Shown one piece after another: positions 1-8,085 of a DNA stretch of 32,026 nt (positions within the stretch are counted from its first letter, which is position 1; each line of letters opens with the position of its first letter). Origin of the DNA: Patescibacteria group bacterium. Lineage in GTDB: Bacteria; Patescibacteriota; Minisyncoccia; Minisyncoccales; Minisyncoccaceae. Both the position numbers and the translations under genes were made by a program. The DNA lies in the NCBI GenBank assembly GCA_030156465.1, contig JASGMO010000001.1, forward strand, positions 1 through 32,026. Reading direction: 5' to 3'. A model generated the notes under the pieces. The model ran no database searches, was not told where the DNA came from, and saw only the letters and a list, made by a program, of their open reading frames with translations.

Positions 1-1
1 C

Positions 2-88
2 GAATTCAACGGAAAAGAAGTTGAAGGAAGAAAACTAATTGTTGACGAAGCTAGACCAATGAAGGAAAACGACTTCAGAGGTGAGTAA
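2..88 (+). CDS. RRM-type RNA-binding protein, C-terminal end only
   Basis: The window opens inside a reading frame of 28 codons that ends at TAA (86-88), followed at once by TAG. The translated tail has the pattern F-N-G-K-E-V-x-G-R-K-L-I-V-D-E-A-R-P, which is the last beta strand of an RNA recognition motif (typically N-G-x-x-x-x-G-R-x-L-x-V-x-E-A-R-P). Small single-RRM proteins of about 80-110 residues are common in bacteria and bind single-stranded RNA, but what this one binds cannot be told. The start lies outside the window. An intrinsic terminator follows 15 nt after the stop, so this gene is the end of its own transcription unit. Confidence 0.75.
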   Translation, partial: EFNGKEVEGRKLIVDEARPMKENDFRGE

Positions 89-103
89 TAGTTAACTCAG
101 AAG

Positions 104-129
104 GAGTCCCTACTCGGGGCTCTTTTTTT
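104..129 (+). terminator. Intrinsic terminator after the RRM gene
   Basis: Left arm GAGTCCC (104-110), loop TACTC, right arm GGGGCTC (116-122, one G-T wobble), then seven T (123-129). It separates the RRM gene from uvrB and abuts the uvrB promoter. Confidence 0.85.
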
Positions 130-130
130 G

Positions 131-139
131 TGCTATAAT
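131..139 (+). promoter_or_regulatory. Extended -10 promoter of uvrB, probably leaderless
   Basis: TGC followed by TATAAT (134-139) is an extended -10 element. No good -35 is visible, since the region is occupied by the preceding terminator. Only 8 nt separate the -10 from the ATG at 148, so transcription should begin within a base or two of the start codon and leave no room for a ribosome binding site. Confidence 0.65.
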
Positions 140-147
140 AATAAGCT

Positions 148-2151
148 ATGAAGTTCAAACTTGAAACATCTTTAAGGCCCAAGGGAGACCAACCAAGTGC
201 AATTGAAGAATTATCACTAGGTGGTGCTAAGGGCAAGCAAACATTACTAGGGGTCACGGGATCAGGGAAAACTTTTACTATTGCTAATGTTATTAACAAA
301 ATACAAAAACCAACTCTTGTAATATCTCATAATAAAACACTAGCAGCTCAATTGTGTAATGAGTTTAGAGAGTTTTTTCCTCACAATGCAGTAGAGTACT
401 TTGTTAGTTATTATGATTATTATCAGCCAGAGACATATATGGTCAATACTGACACATATATTGAAAAGGAGGCGCAAATCAATCAAGAAATTGATCGTCT
501 CCGTCACGCTTCTACACAATCATTGTTAACTAGAAAAGATGTTATTATTGTTTCTTCAGTTTCTTGTATATATGGATTGGGTTCCCCCGAGGAGTACAAA
601 AATACTCAATTTAAATTAGAACTTAATCAAAAGATTGATAGGAAAGAGGTTGTTAGAAAATTAATTGATATGCAATTTGAAAGAGTAAAAGATGATTTAG
701 AAATGGGGACTTTTAGGTTACGAGGGCAAACATTAGAAATAATGCCAGTGAATAAAAGAATTATATATAGGATAGACATAGGAGACAAGATAAACTTGAT
801 TGAAACAATTGATCCAATCAGAAGAAATGTTATTGAGGAAAATAAAATTATTTATATCTTTCCAGTAAAGCATTATGTTATTAGCGAACAGAGAAGAAAA
901 GATGCTATTGAGGAGATAAGGAGTGATTTAGCAGATAGATTATCTTTTTTTGAAAAAAGTTCAAAGAAGTTAGAATATGAAAGATTAAAAAAGAGGGTTA
1001 ACTATGATCTAGAGATGATTGAGAATATTGGCTATTGTCAAGGGATAGAAAATTATTCAAGACATTTTGATGGTCGAAGAGCTGGAGAGCCACCTTTTAC
1101 ATTAATAGATTATTTTAAAGAAGCAGACAAAGATTTTTTAACTGTGATAGATGAGTCACATGTGACTATCCCTCAGATAGGAAGTATGTATGAAGGAGAC
1201 AAATCAAGAAAGAAAGCTTTGATTGATCATGGATTTAGATTAGAGAGTGCATATGATAACAGGCCATTAAAATATAATGAGTTTGAAAAGATGACAGATA
1301 ATATTATATATGTCTCAGCTACACCAAAGGATTTTGAGATTAATAAAAGTAAAAAGATTGTTGAGCAAATTGTTAGGCCAACTGGGCTAATTGATCCCGA
1401 AGTAATAATCAAGCCAATTAATGGCAAGGTTTCTCAGGTTGATGATTTAATTATAAATATTATTGAGCAAGTTACAAAAAAAGAAAAAACCTTGGTGACG
1501 ACCTTAACAAAAAGAATGGCTGAAGACCTAACGGGATATTTAGAGCAAAGAAAAATTAAAGTAAAATATATTCATAGCGACATTAAAACATTAGAGAGAA
1601 TTGAAATTATTACAGAACTAAGAAAAGGATTAATAGATGTAATTGTAGGAGTTAACTTATTAAGAGAAGGATTAGACATTCCAGAAGTATCCTTAGTGGC
1701 AATTCTTGATGCTGACAAAGAAGGGTTTTTAAGAAATGAGACAAGTTTAATTCAAACAATTGGAAGGGCGGCTAGAAATGTAAATGGTAGAGTAATTCTT
1801 TATGCTGATAAAAATACTAAATCAATTGATAATGCAATTAAAGAGACCAACAGGAGAAGAAAGATTCAATTAAAATATAATAAGGATAATAATATTACAC
1901 CAAAGACAATTGAGAAAAGCATTAAAAATATATTAGAGGATTTTGGAGTTGAGAGTAAGAGAGCAAAGACGTTAGAAATTGAAATGGTGGGCGACGACAT
2001 TAGAGAAACAATAAAAGAGAAGAAAGAGAAAATGAAAGAGGCTGCTGAGAAGCTAGAATTTGAATTAGCATTAATTTTAAGAGAAGAGATATTAATTTTA
2101 GAAAAAAAATATGCAAGAGAAAATAATAATAAAAGGAGCAAGAGAGCATAA
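148..2151 (+). CDS. uvrB: Excinuclease ABC subunit B
   Basis: UvrB is the helicase-fold damage-verification subunit of nucleotide excision repair. UvrA loads it at a lesion, it inserts a beta-hairpin between the strands, and it then recruits UvrC. The 667-residue length is normal. Visible signatures are Walker A GVTGSGKT (residues 35-42), the tyrosine-rich beta-hairpin YYDYYQPETYM (about 89-99), the motif II region VIDESHVTIPQ, RPTGLIDPE, and the helicase C-terminal motif QTIGRAARN. A C-terminal UVR segment of about 35 residues (charged, EKKEKMKEAAEKLEFE region) is the expected UvrC-interaction helix pair. No alternative start is needed. It is the first gene of uvrB-uvrA-uvrC and overlaps uvrA by 41 nt, which suggests translational coupling and stoichiometric production. 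Confidence 0.97.
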   Translation: MKFKLETSLRPKGDQPSAIEELSLGGAKGKQTLLGVTGSGKTFTIANVINKIQKPTLVISHNKTLAAQLCNEFREFFPHNAVEYFVSYYDYYQPETYMVNTDTYIEKEAQINQEIDRLRHASTQSLLTRKDVIIVSSVSCIYGLGSPEEYKNTQFKLELNQKIDRKEVVRKLIDMQFERVKDDLEMGTFRLRGQTLEIMPVNKRIIYRIDIGDKINLIETIDPIRRNVIEENKIIYIFPVKHYVISEQRRKDAIEEIRSDLADRLSFFEKSSKKLEYERLKKRVNYDLEMIENIGYCQGIENYSRHFDGRRAGEPPFTLIDYFKEADKDFLTVIDESHVTIPQIGSMYEGDKSRKKALIDHGFRLESAYDNRPLKYNEFEKMTDNIIYVSATPKDFEINKSKKIVEQIVRPTGLIDPEVIIKPINGKVSQVDDLIINIIEQVTKKEKTLVTTLTKRMAEDLTGYLEQRKIKVKYIHSDIKTLERIEIITELRKGLIDVIVGVNLLREGLDIPEVSLVAILDADKEGFLRNETSLIQTIGRAARNVNGRVILYADKNTKSIDNAIKETNRRRKIQLKYNKDNNITPKTIEKSIKNILEDFGVESKRAKTLEIEMVGDDIRETIKEKKEKMKEAAEKLEFELALILREEILILEKKYARENNNKRSKRA

Positions 2152-4624
2152 TTTGAAAAATATATCTCTTGAAATACCCAGAAACAAAATGATTGTTTTT
2201 ACAGGGTTATCTGGCTCAGGAAAAACGAGCTTAGCTTTTGATACTATTTTTGCAGAAGGACAAAGAAGATATATTGAGTCCCTATCTTCTTATGCAAGAC
2301 AATTTTTAGGCGGTATGAGCAAGCCCGATGTTGATGAAATTGAAGGATTGTCTCCAGCCATATCAATTAGTCAAAAAGCACACAGTAGTAATCCTCGTTC
2401 AACGGTAGCAACAATTACAGAAGTATATGACTACCTAAGAGTTTTATTTGCTAGAATTGGAAAACCATTTTGTCCTAATTGTGGAATTGAAATTGAAAAA
2501 GTGACTGACGATGAGATCTTTAAGAGAACTAAAGCAATGATACCTCAAAAGGGAGAGCTAGTTATTTTATCACCCGTTGTAAGAGGCAGGAAGGGGGAGT
2601 ATTATCAAATGCTTCAAGATCTTTATGAGTCAGGATTTAGTAGCGTTAGAATTGATGGAAAAGAAAAATCACTAAAGCAAAAAATATTATTAAAAAAAGA
2701 AATTAAGCATAATATAGAGATAGTTATTGATAAGATAAGTTATTCTAAAATTGATGATGATTTTGATTTTAGATTAAGCGAAGCGATAGAAACAGCAATA
2801 GATATGTCTGATGGGTTATGTACAATTATTTTTCCTAATAAAGAAGAACAAATATTTAGCACTCAATATTCATGCCCAAAGTGTGGTTTTAGCTTTCCAG
2901 AAATTGAACCTCGTTTATTTAGTTTTAATAGTCCATATGGTTATTGCAGTGCTTGTAATGGTTTAGGAGTTGAGAACATCTTTAGTTTAATTCCTTGTAG
3001 TGTTTGTGATGGTAAGAGATTAAATCAAAATGCATTAAGTATTAAAGTGGGGGATAAAAATATATGGGAGGCAACTGATATGACAATTGATAAGGCATTA
3101 GATTTTTTTAATAACTTAAAGATTAATAAAAAAGAAAAAGAAATTGCTGATGTAATTTTAAAAGAAATTATTAATCGGTTACAATTTTTAATTGATGTTG
3201 GTCTTTCTTACATTAAATTAAATAGAAAATCAGGAACCCTGTCAGGTGGCGAAGCTCAAAGAATACGGCTTGCTTCTCAAGTCGGAACAAAACTAGTTGG
3301 TGCCCTTTATGTTCTAGATGAACCAACGATAGGTCTTCACCAAAGAGATAATGCACTACTTGTTAATACATTGAGAAATTTATGCAATATGGGTAATACT
3401 ATAATTGTTGTTGAGCATGATGAAGATACAATTTTAGCTAGTGATTGGATTGTTGATTTTGGACCAAGAGCAGGTAAAAATGGTGGCCAAATTATGTTTA
3501 ATGGTGAAGTTAAAGATATATTAAAAGGAGAACAAAAATCATTAACTGGTAAATATTTAAGAAGAGAAGAAGTAATTACAATTCCCAATAAAAGAAGAAT
3601 TATTTCAAAAACAACTCCTCAATTAAAAATCATTGGTGCTAGCGAAAATAATTTGAAAAATATAAGCACAAGCATTCCCTTAGGTAAATTAGTTTGCCTT
3701 ACAGGAGTTTCAGGATCAGGTAAATCAACTTTAATGAACGATATTTTGTATAACTATGTTACCGGCAAGCTGAATCACTTTAAAAGAAATATTAAGGTAA
3801 AAGAAATTAAAAACATTGAGTATATTGATAGAATAATTAAGATGGATCAATCAATGATCGGCAAATCGCCTCGTTCTAACCCAGCAACCTATACTAAAAC
3901 ATACGATGAAATTAGAAATCTTTTTGCTATGACTCCAGAGGCAAGAATGAAGGGTTATAAATCGGGTAGATTTAGCTTTAATGTTGCAGGTGGGCGATGT
4001 GAAAATTGCCAAGGCAGAGGCACAATGGAAATTGAAATGCATTTCTTACCCAATGTAGAAGTTATGTGTGATTTTTGTAAGGGCAAAAGATTTAATAAGG
4101 AAACTCTAGCGATTCATTATAAAGGCAAGAACATTGCAGATGTTTTAGAAATGACAATAGAAGAAGCAGAAAAGTTTTTTAAGGATATTCCTTCAATTAA
4201 TGACAAGTTAAAAGTTTTAAATGATGTTGGGCTTGGCTATTTAACTTTAGGTCAAAGTGCTACAACGCTCTCTGGGGGAGAATCACAAAGAATAAAATTA
4301 AGTCGTGAATTGAGCAAAAGAAGCACAGGCAAAACACTATATTTATTAGATGAGCCAACAACGGGACTACACTATGATGATATTAAGAAGTTGATTTTAG
4401 TTTTACAAAAACTTGTTGATATGGGCAACACTGTGATGGTGATTGAACACAACCTTGATTTTATCAAGTGTGCTGACTGGGTGATTGACTTAGGTGAGGA
4501 TGGTGGAGACAAGGGCGGGAAAATAGTCGGAGAAGGAACGCCTGAAGAGATTGGAAGATTATCTACTTGGACAGGATATTATTTAAGAAGAATTTTAAAT
4601 GAAAAATTGGAGAGAAAAAATTGA
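2111..4624 (+). CDS. uvrA: Excinuclease ABC subunit A, compact form without insertion domain
   Basis: UvrA is the dimeric ABC-type ATPase that finds DNA lesions and hands them to UvrB. There are two ABC modules: Walker A GLSGSGKT (32-39) and GVSGSGKS (532-539), each with an LSGGE signature and an LDEPT Walker B. The UvrB-binding region (NPRSTVATITE onward) is present. Zinc module 1 is C255-x2-C258-x20-C279-x2-C282 and zinc module 2 is C630-x2-C633-x19-C653-x2-C656. The next CxxC pair (C296, C299), normally more than 100 residues further on, follows after only 13 residues. The insertion domain known from the Bacillus stearothermophilus structure (about residues 287-398 there) is therefore missing, which accounts for 837 residues against about 940. 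The start is fixed by the family N-terminus K-I-I-I-K-G-A-R-E-H-N-L and lies inside uvrB. The 3' end overlaps uvrC by 26 nt. Confidence 0.97.
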   Translation: MQEKIIIKGAREHNLKNISLEIPRNKMIVFTGLSGSGKTSLAFDTIFAEGQRRYIESLSSYARQFLGGMSKPDVDEIEGLSPAISISQKAHSSNPRSTVATITEVYDYLRVLFARIGKPFCPNCGIEIEKVTDDEIFKRTKAMIPQKGELVILSPVVRGRKGEYYQMLQDLYESGFSSVRIDGKEKSLKQKILLKKEIKHNIEIVIDKISYSKIDDDFDFRLSEAIETAIDMSDGLCTIIFPNKEEQIFSTQYSCPKCGFSFPEIEPRLFSFNSPYGYCSACNGLGVENIFSLIPCSVCDGKRLNQNALSIKVGDKNIWEATDMTIDKALDFFNNLKINKKEKEIADVILKEIINRLQFLIDVGLSYIKLNRKSGTLSGGEAQRIRLASQVGTKLVGALYVLDEPTIGLHQRDNALLVNTLRNLCNMGNTIIVVEHDEDTILASDWIVDFGPRAGKNGGQIMFNGEVKDILKGEQKSLTGKYLRREEVITIPNKRRIISKTTPQLKIIGASENNLKNISTSIPLGKLVCLTGVSGSGKSTLMNDILYNYVTGKLNHFKRNIKVKEIKNIEYIDRIIKMDQSMIGKSPRSNPATYTKTYDEIRNLFAMTPEARMKGYKSGRFSFNVAGGRCENCQGRGTMEIEMHFLPNVEVMCDFCKGKRFNKETLAIHYKGKNIADVLEMTIEEAEKFFKDIPSINDKLKVLNDVGLGYLTLGQSATTLSGGESQRIKLSRELSKRSTGKTLYLLDEPTTGLHYDDIKKLILVLQKLVDMGNTVMVIEHNLDFIKCADWVIDLGEDGGDKGGKIVGEGTPEEIGRLSTWTGYYLRRILNEKLERKN

Positions 4625-5777
4625 TCAAATACCAAAAACGTCGGGAATATATCTTTTCTATCAAAAAGGCAATCTTGTCTATGTTGGAAAAGCAACATCG
4701 CTGAGGGATAGAATTAGGAGCTATTTAAATCCAAAAACAACCAGACCAATAGAAACATTAATTAATAGTATTGATGAAGTTAAGTGGAAGGAGGTTAACT
4801 CGGCTCTAGAGGCAATTATTTTAGAGGCAAATTATATTAAAGAGTTTAAACCAAAATATAATGTTAAAGAAAAAGATGATAAAAGTTGGAATTATTTAGT
4901 AATTACAAAAGATGATTTTCCTAAACTATTAGCAGTTAGAGAAAGAAACTTAAAAGCTAAAGATTATAAGTATATTTTTGGTCCTTATGCCGAGGGGAAA
5001 ATTTCAGAAGTTTTAAGAATTTTACATTCTCTATTTTTAATATCAAGATGTAGTCCTAATCAAAAAAAACCTTGTTTTGATTATAATTTAAAAAAATGCT
5101 TGGGAGTTTGCACTAATGAAATAACAAGTGAAGATTATAATAAAAAAGCAATCAAGCCATTAGTTCTCTTCCTAAAAGGGAAAAAGAAAAGTTTAATTAA
5201 TTCTCTTAAAAAAGAAATGAATAATTACTCTAGAAATAATCAATTTGAAGAAGCGATAAGGATAAGAAATCAAATAAAGTCCCTTCAAAAAATAGTAGAC
5301 TTTTCGTTATTAGATAAAAGCTTTATTGAAGATAATAAGAGAAAATCAATTGAAAGAATAGAAGGTTATGATATTTCTAATTTAGGTGATGAAGTAATGG
5401 TTGGAAGTATGGTTGTTTTTGAGAATGGCAAAGCAGTTAAAAAAGAATATAAAAAGTTTAAAATTAAAAATGTTAAAAATCAAAGCGATACTGATTGTAT
5501 AAAAGAAATTATTGAAAGAAGATTTAATCATAAAGAGTGGAAAAGACCTGACTTAATATTAATTGACGGGGGCAAGCCACAAGTATCCGCTGTTAAAAAG
5601 ATTGTTGAAGATATCCCCATAATAGGGATTGCTAAGGGTAAAGACAGGAAGAAAGATGAGTTGATTGGTGAAGATATAAATTATGATAAAGAATTATTGC
5701 TTAAGGTGAGAGACGAAGCACATAGATTTGCAATTAATTATCAAAGACAAATTAAGAGAAAAAAGCTGGTCACTTAA
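4599..5777 (+). CDS. uvrC: Excinuclease ABC subunit C, short form
   Basis: UvrC makes both incisions around the lesion. The N-terminal GIY-YIG nuclease is present (GIY at 16-18, YVG at 28-30, 3' incision). Four cysteines C151, C159, C167, C171 match the spacing of the [4Fe-4S] site described in E. coli UvrC. A UVR-like segment (about 205-235) would contact UvrB. The RNase H-like nuclease (5' incision) keeps its acidic residues in GYDIS and LIDGG and the histidine in DEAHRF. The protein stops right after this domain at 392 residues, whereas E. coli UvrC has about 610, so the C-terminal tandem helix-hairpin-helix DNA-binding region is absent. The reading frame ends cleanly with no sign of a frameshift, so the short form looks real. 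It is the last gene of the uvr operon. Confidence 0.95.
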   Translation: MKNWREKIDQIPKTSGIYLFYQKGNLVYVGKATSLRDRIRSYLNPKTTRPIETLINSIDEVKWKEVNSALEAIILEANYIKEFKPKYNVKEKDDKSWNYLVITKDDFPKLLAVRERNLKAKDYKYIFGPYAEGKISEVLRILHSLFLISRCSPNQKKPCFDYNLKKCLGVCTNEITSEDYNKKAIKPLVLFLKGKKKSLINSLKKEMNNYSRNNQFEEAIRIRNQIKSLQKIVDFSLLDKSFIEDNKRKSIERIEGYDISNLGDEVMVGSMVVFENGKAVKKEYKKFKIKNVKNQSDTDCIKEIIERRFNHKEWKRPDLILIDGGKPQVSAVKKIVEDIPIIGIAKGKDRKKDELIGEDINYDKELLLKVRDEAHRFAINYQRQIKRKKLVT

Positions 5778-5810
5778 CTTTTTAAATGTTAATATTAATT
5801 AATATAAAAT

Positions 5811-5816
5811 TATAAT
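5811..5816 (+). promoter_or_regulatory. Possible -10 box upstream of the 5853 gene
   Basis: TATAAT lies in a very AT-rich 75-nt gap after uvrC and would give an A-rich leader of about 30 nt. The -35 is poor (GTTAAT with 17-nt spacing). In such AT-rich sequence a chance match is possible. Confidence 0.35.
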
Positions 5817-5852
5817 TTTGAGAAAATTTTTAATAATTTAAAAAAACAAAAA

Positions 5853-6353
5853 ATGGAAAATAAAAGCATTCTATTAATAATTGTCGCTATATTAGTTATT
5901 GCGTCAGTGGGACTATTTATTTTTTTGAACTTAAGCTCTACAGAAACTGGGGAGAATAAAGAAATTATAGGCCAGCAAGACCTTGATAATACACAAGAAA
6001 CAGAAATGGTTGATGGACAGCTTTTTGAAGTGGGGGAAACATATTTTGTAATAGAAAAATCAATGCCAGAAGAAAATCAAAGAATACTTGATCCTGAAGT
6101 AGAATTAAAATATATCCAAGAGCGCATCAAAGTAAATACTAATCCATCAACTCAAATATTTAATTTAAGTGATATTAAATATATTACGGTTCCATCAAAT
6201 ATCACAGGGACAATAGAAACATTAAAATATCTTTATAGCTACTCAGATGAATATGTTATTAATGTACGTATTGCCACTAAAACACCCATTATTAATAACG
6301 AGACAGAAACTGACTATGTTGGATGGACTTTTTGGCCTAAAGGAGGTTTTTAA
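5853..6353 (+). CDS. Hypothetical protein with N-terminal membrane anchor
   Basis: This is a 166-residue protein I do not recognise. Residues 5-26 form one strong hydrophobic segment after a single lysine (SILLIIVAILVIASVGLFIF), with no lipobox cysteine and no clear signal peptidase site. It is probably a signal anchor with the rest outside the membrane. The remaining domain is acidic at first (residues 28-55, rich in E, Q, T), then a mixed beta-rich region ending in VGWTFWPKGGF. There is no Shine-Dalgarno; the start is preceded by an A-rich run. It sits alone between uvrC and the 6491 promoter. Homology would have to be tested by profile search. Confidence 0.7.
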   Translation: MENKSILLIIVAILVIASVGLFIFLNLSSTETGENKEIIGQQDLDNTQETEMVDGQLFEVGETYFVIEKSMPEENQRILDPEVELKYIQERIKVNTNPSTQIFNLSDIKYITVPSNITGTIETLKYLYSYSDEYVINVRIATKTPIINNETETDYVGWTFWPKGGF

Positions 6354-6454
6354 TAAAATAAGAGAACGCGAAAATCAAATTTTCAAAAGAATCAAAACAA
6401 GTTGATGTTTCAATTAGAATATTTAAGGTATCATCCATTATCATGAATTAAAAG

Positions 6455-6484
6455 TTGACCTCTTGATATTTTTAGTGTTAATAT
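6455..6484 (+). promoter_or_regulatory. Promoter of the 6491-13663 operon, leaderless geometry
   Basis: TTGACC (6455-6460), 18-nt spacer, then TAATAT (6479-6484) preceded by TGT, which makes an extended -10. Six nt separate the -10 from the ATG at 6491, so the predicted +1 is the A of the start codon. The rest of the gap 6354-6454 holds no convincing gene or terminator. Confidence 0.7.
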
Positions 6485-6490
6485 TATTAT

Positions 6491-6817
6491 ATGGAAACAA
6501 TAAATTACGAAGATTTTATTAAAACAGATTTGAGAATTGGTAAGATTATTGAAGCAGAGAAAGTTGAGGGCTCAACTAAAATTATTAAAACAATAGTTGA
6601 TTTAGGTGAAGAAAAAAGACAGATATTAGCAGGAATAGGAGAGTTTTATTCTCCAGAAGAATTGATCAATAAATTTGTTGCAGTGGTAGCGAATCTTTCT
6701 CCTAAAAAAATAATGGGAATGGACAGCGAGGGCATGATTTTAGCAGTAAAAGATGATAAAGATTTGTCTTTGCTAACAATAAATAAAGAAATTAAAATTG
6801 GTTCAAAAATTAGTTAA
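6491..6817 (+). CDS. tRNA-binding domain protein (Trbp111 / MetRS C-terminal type)
   Basis: This 108-residue protein is a single OB-fold tRNA-binding domain. It opens with Y-E-D-F-x-K-T-D-L-R-I-G-K-I, the standard start of the MetRS C-terminal domain and of free Trbp111. It also has the later motifs QILAGIG, the segment NLSPKKIMGMDSEGMILA, and the G-S-K-I end. Such proteins dimerise and bind the outer corner of tRNA, either as a trans-acting helper of methionyl-tRNA synthetase or as a general tRNA chaperone. CsaA is a related alternative, but the KTDLRIG opening and the length do not separate the two. It is the first gene of a ten-gene run and probably has a leaderless message. Confidence 0.88.
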   Translation: METINYEDFIKTDLRIGKIIEAEKVEGSTKIIKTIVDLGEEKRQILAGIGEFYSPEELINKFVAVVANLSPKKIMGMDSEGMILAVKDDKDLSLLTINKEIKIGSKIS

Positions 6818-6838
6818 TAATAATTAAATAATAAAAAA

Positions 6839-7642
6839 ATGGAATCACAATACTTTGAAAAAGAAACAAAAATGGATAATCCATTAAATAAAGCATTAAC
6901 AATAGCGCTAATTATTCTTATTTTCATCGGAATAATATATTTATTTTTTGGTATCCAAAATTTATCAAAAGAAACTAGATATATTGGGGTAGAACCAACG
7001 AATAATACGATTGAGGTGTCTGGAAGTGGCGTTGTCTACACTGTTCCTGATACTGCTGTTGCATCTTTTTCTGCAATTACAGAGGAGCAGACAATTAATC
7101 TTGCTTTAACTAAAAACAAAGAAAAGATCAACAGAGTAATTGATTTTCTTAAAAGGCAAGGAGTTAATGAGGAAGACATTAAGAATCTTGATTTTAATGT
7201 TTATCCTAAATATCAATGGCAGACAACGGGAGTTGATTTATCCGTTTATCCTAATGGGAGACGCGTGATTGTTGGCTATGAAGCAGTAGAGTCGCTAGAA
7301 GTTATTATTAGAAATAGTGACAATATTGGAAGAGTAATACAGGGATCAATTGATGCAGGAGCGAGTCAAGTAAGTAATTTAAAATTTATTATCAATGACG
7401 AAGAAGTAATTAAAGAGGAAGCAAGAAAGTTAGCAATAGAAGATGCTGAAAAGAAGGCTAAAGAAATTGCGACATTATTAGGAGTAAGGATTGGTAGTGC
7501 TTCTGGGTTTACCGAAGAATACGATGTCCCTAAGTTTTTATTGTCTGATGGTTCAACAACTGGATCAGGAGCAGATATGGAAATTGTTGTAAGAGAAAAT
7601 AAAATTGAAGCAAGGGTTAATATTTTATATGATATTAAGTAA
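6839..7642 (+). CDS. SIMPL (DUF541) domain protein, membrane-anchored
   Basis: The protein has 267 residues. A hydrophobic helix at about 20-41 (ALTIALIILIFIGIIYLFFG) anchors it, and the rest should be extracytoplasmic. The domain shows the SIMPL pattern: I-E-V-S-G-S-G-V-V-Y-T-V-P-D near the start, then helices with NKEKINRVIDFLKRQGV, a central YEAVESLEV strand, and the C-terminal A-R-K-L-A-I-E-D-A-E-K-K-A-K-E-I-A helix followed by LLGVRIG. SIMPL proteins (E. coli YggE, BP26) are periplasmic or surface proteins of unclear biochemistry, some forming ring-shaped oligomers. The start is preceded by an A run without Shine-Dalgarno. An internal ATG at residue 12 could also serve, leaving the helix intact. 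Confidence 0.9.
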   Translation: MESQYFEKETKMDNPLNKALTIALIILIFIGIIYLFFGIQNLSKETRYIGVEPTNNTIEVSGSGVVYTVPDTAVASFSAITEEQTINLALTKNKEKINRVIDFLKRQGVNEEDIKNLDFNVYPKYQWQTTGVDLSVYPNGRRVIVGYEAVESLEVIIRNSDNIGRVIQGSIDAGASQVSNLKFIINDEEVIKEEARKLAIEDAEKKAKEIATLLGVRIGSASGFTEEYDVPKFLLSDGSTTGSGADMEIVVRENKIEARVNILYDIK

Positions 7643-7643
7643 T

Positions 7644-8084
7644 ATGAATAAAATTATATTATCAATAATTATAGGAATTGTAGTCTTTGGTGGCGCATAT
7701 GTTTATGATAATAATTTTTCTGGAGGAAACTTAATAGAATCAGTAAATAATAATCAAAATAATATGTTGAAAATAGATACAATAGTTGAGGGAAGTGGCG
7801 TAGAATCAAAAGTAGGTGACAACTTAACAGTTCACTATACAGGAATGTTGGAAGATGGAACCAAGTTTGATTCAAGTGTTGACAGGGGAACTCCGTTTAG
7901 TTTTACCCTAGGAATAGGTCAAGTTATTGAGGGTTGGGAAAAAGGAATGGAAGGAATGAAGGTTGGAGAGAAAAGAAAGCTTACAATTCAGCCAGAATAT
8001 GGTTATGGAGTAAGAGGTGTTCCCGGAGTAATTCCAGGCAATGCAGTTTTAATCTTTGAAGTAGAGCTTTTAGCGATTAACTAA
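7644..8084 (+). CDS. FKBP-type peptidyl-prolyl isomerase, membrane-anchored
   Basis: This is a cis-trans prolyl isomerase of the FKBP fold. I chose the ATG at 7644, one base after the SIMPL stop; it gives 146 residues with an N-terminal hydrophobic segment (about 4-22, IILSIIIGIVVFGGAYVY). Longer in-frame starts lie inside the SIMPL gene. The FKBP domain (about 45-146) has VHYTGMLEDGTKFDSS, the conserved V-I-E-G-W-E-K-G-M-x-G-M-K-V-G-E, and the end PEYGYG-x-(7)-IPGNAVLIFEVEL. These include the aromatic and acidic residues that line the active pocket. With the anchor it probably works on proteins outside the cytoplasmic membrane. It is in the same operon as the SIMPL protein and the uracil glycosylase. 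Confidence 0.93.
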   Translation: MNKIILSIIIGIVVFGGAYVYDNNFSGGNLIESVNNNQNNMLKIDTIVEGSGVESKVGDNLTVHYTGMLEDGTKFDSSVDRGTPFSFTLGIGQVIEGWEKGMEGMKVGEKRKLTIQPEYGYGVRGVPGVIPGNAVLIFEVELLAIN

Positions 8085-8085
8085 A

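Noticed and set aside
1866..2141. Minus-strand frame opposite the end of uvrB
   Set aside because: Hydrophobic Leu/Phe/Ser shadow of Lys/Glu-rich coding sequence; no support.
6368..6451. Short open stretch of about 28 codons (A-K-I-K-F-S-K-E-S-K...) between the 5853 gene and the 6491 promoter, possibly a gene remnant
   Set aside because: No start codon, too short, and no recognisable similarity. A frameshift extension of the 5853 protein cannot be excluded but is not supported.
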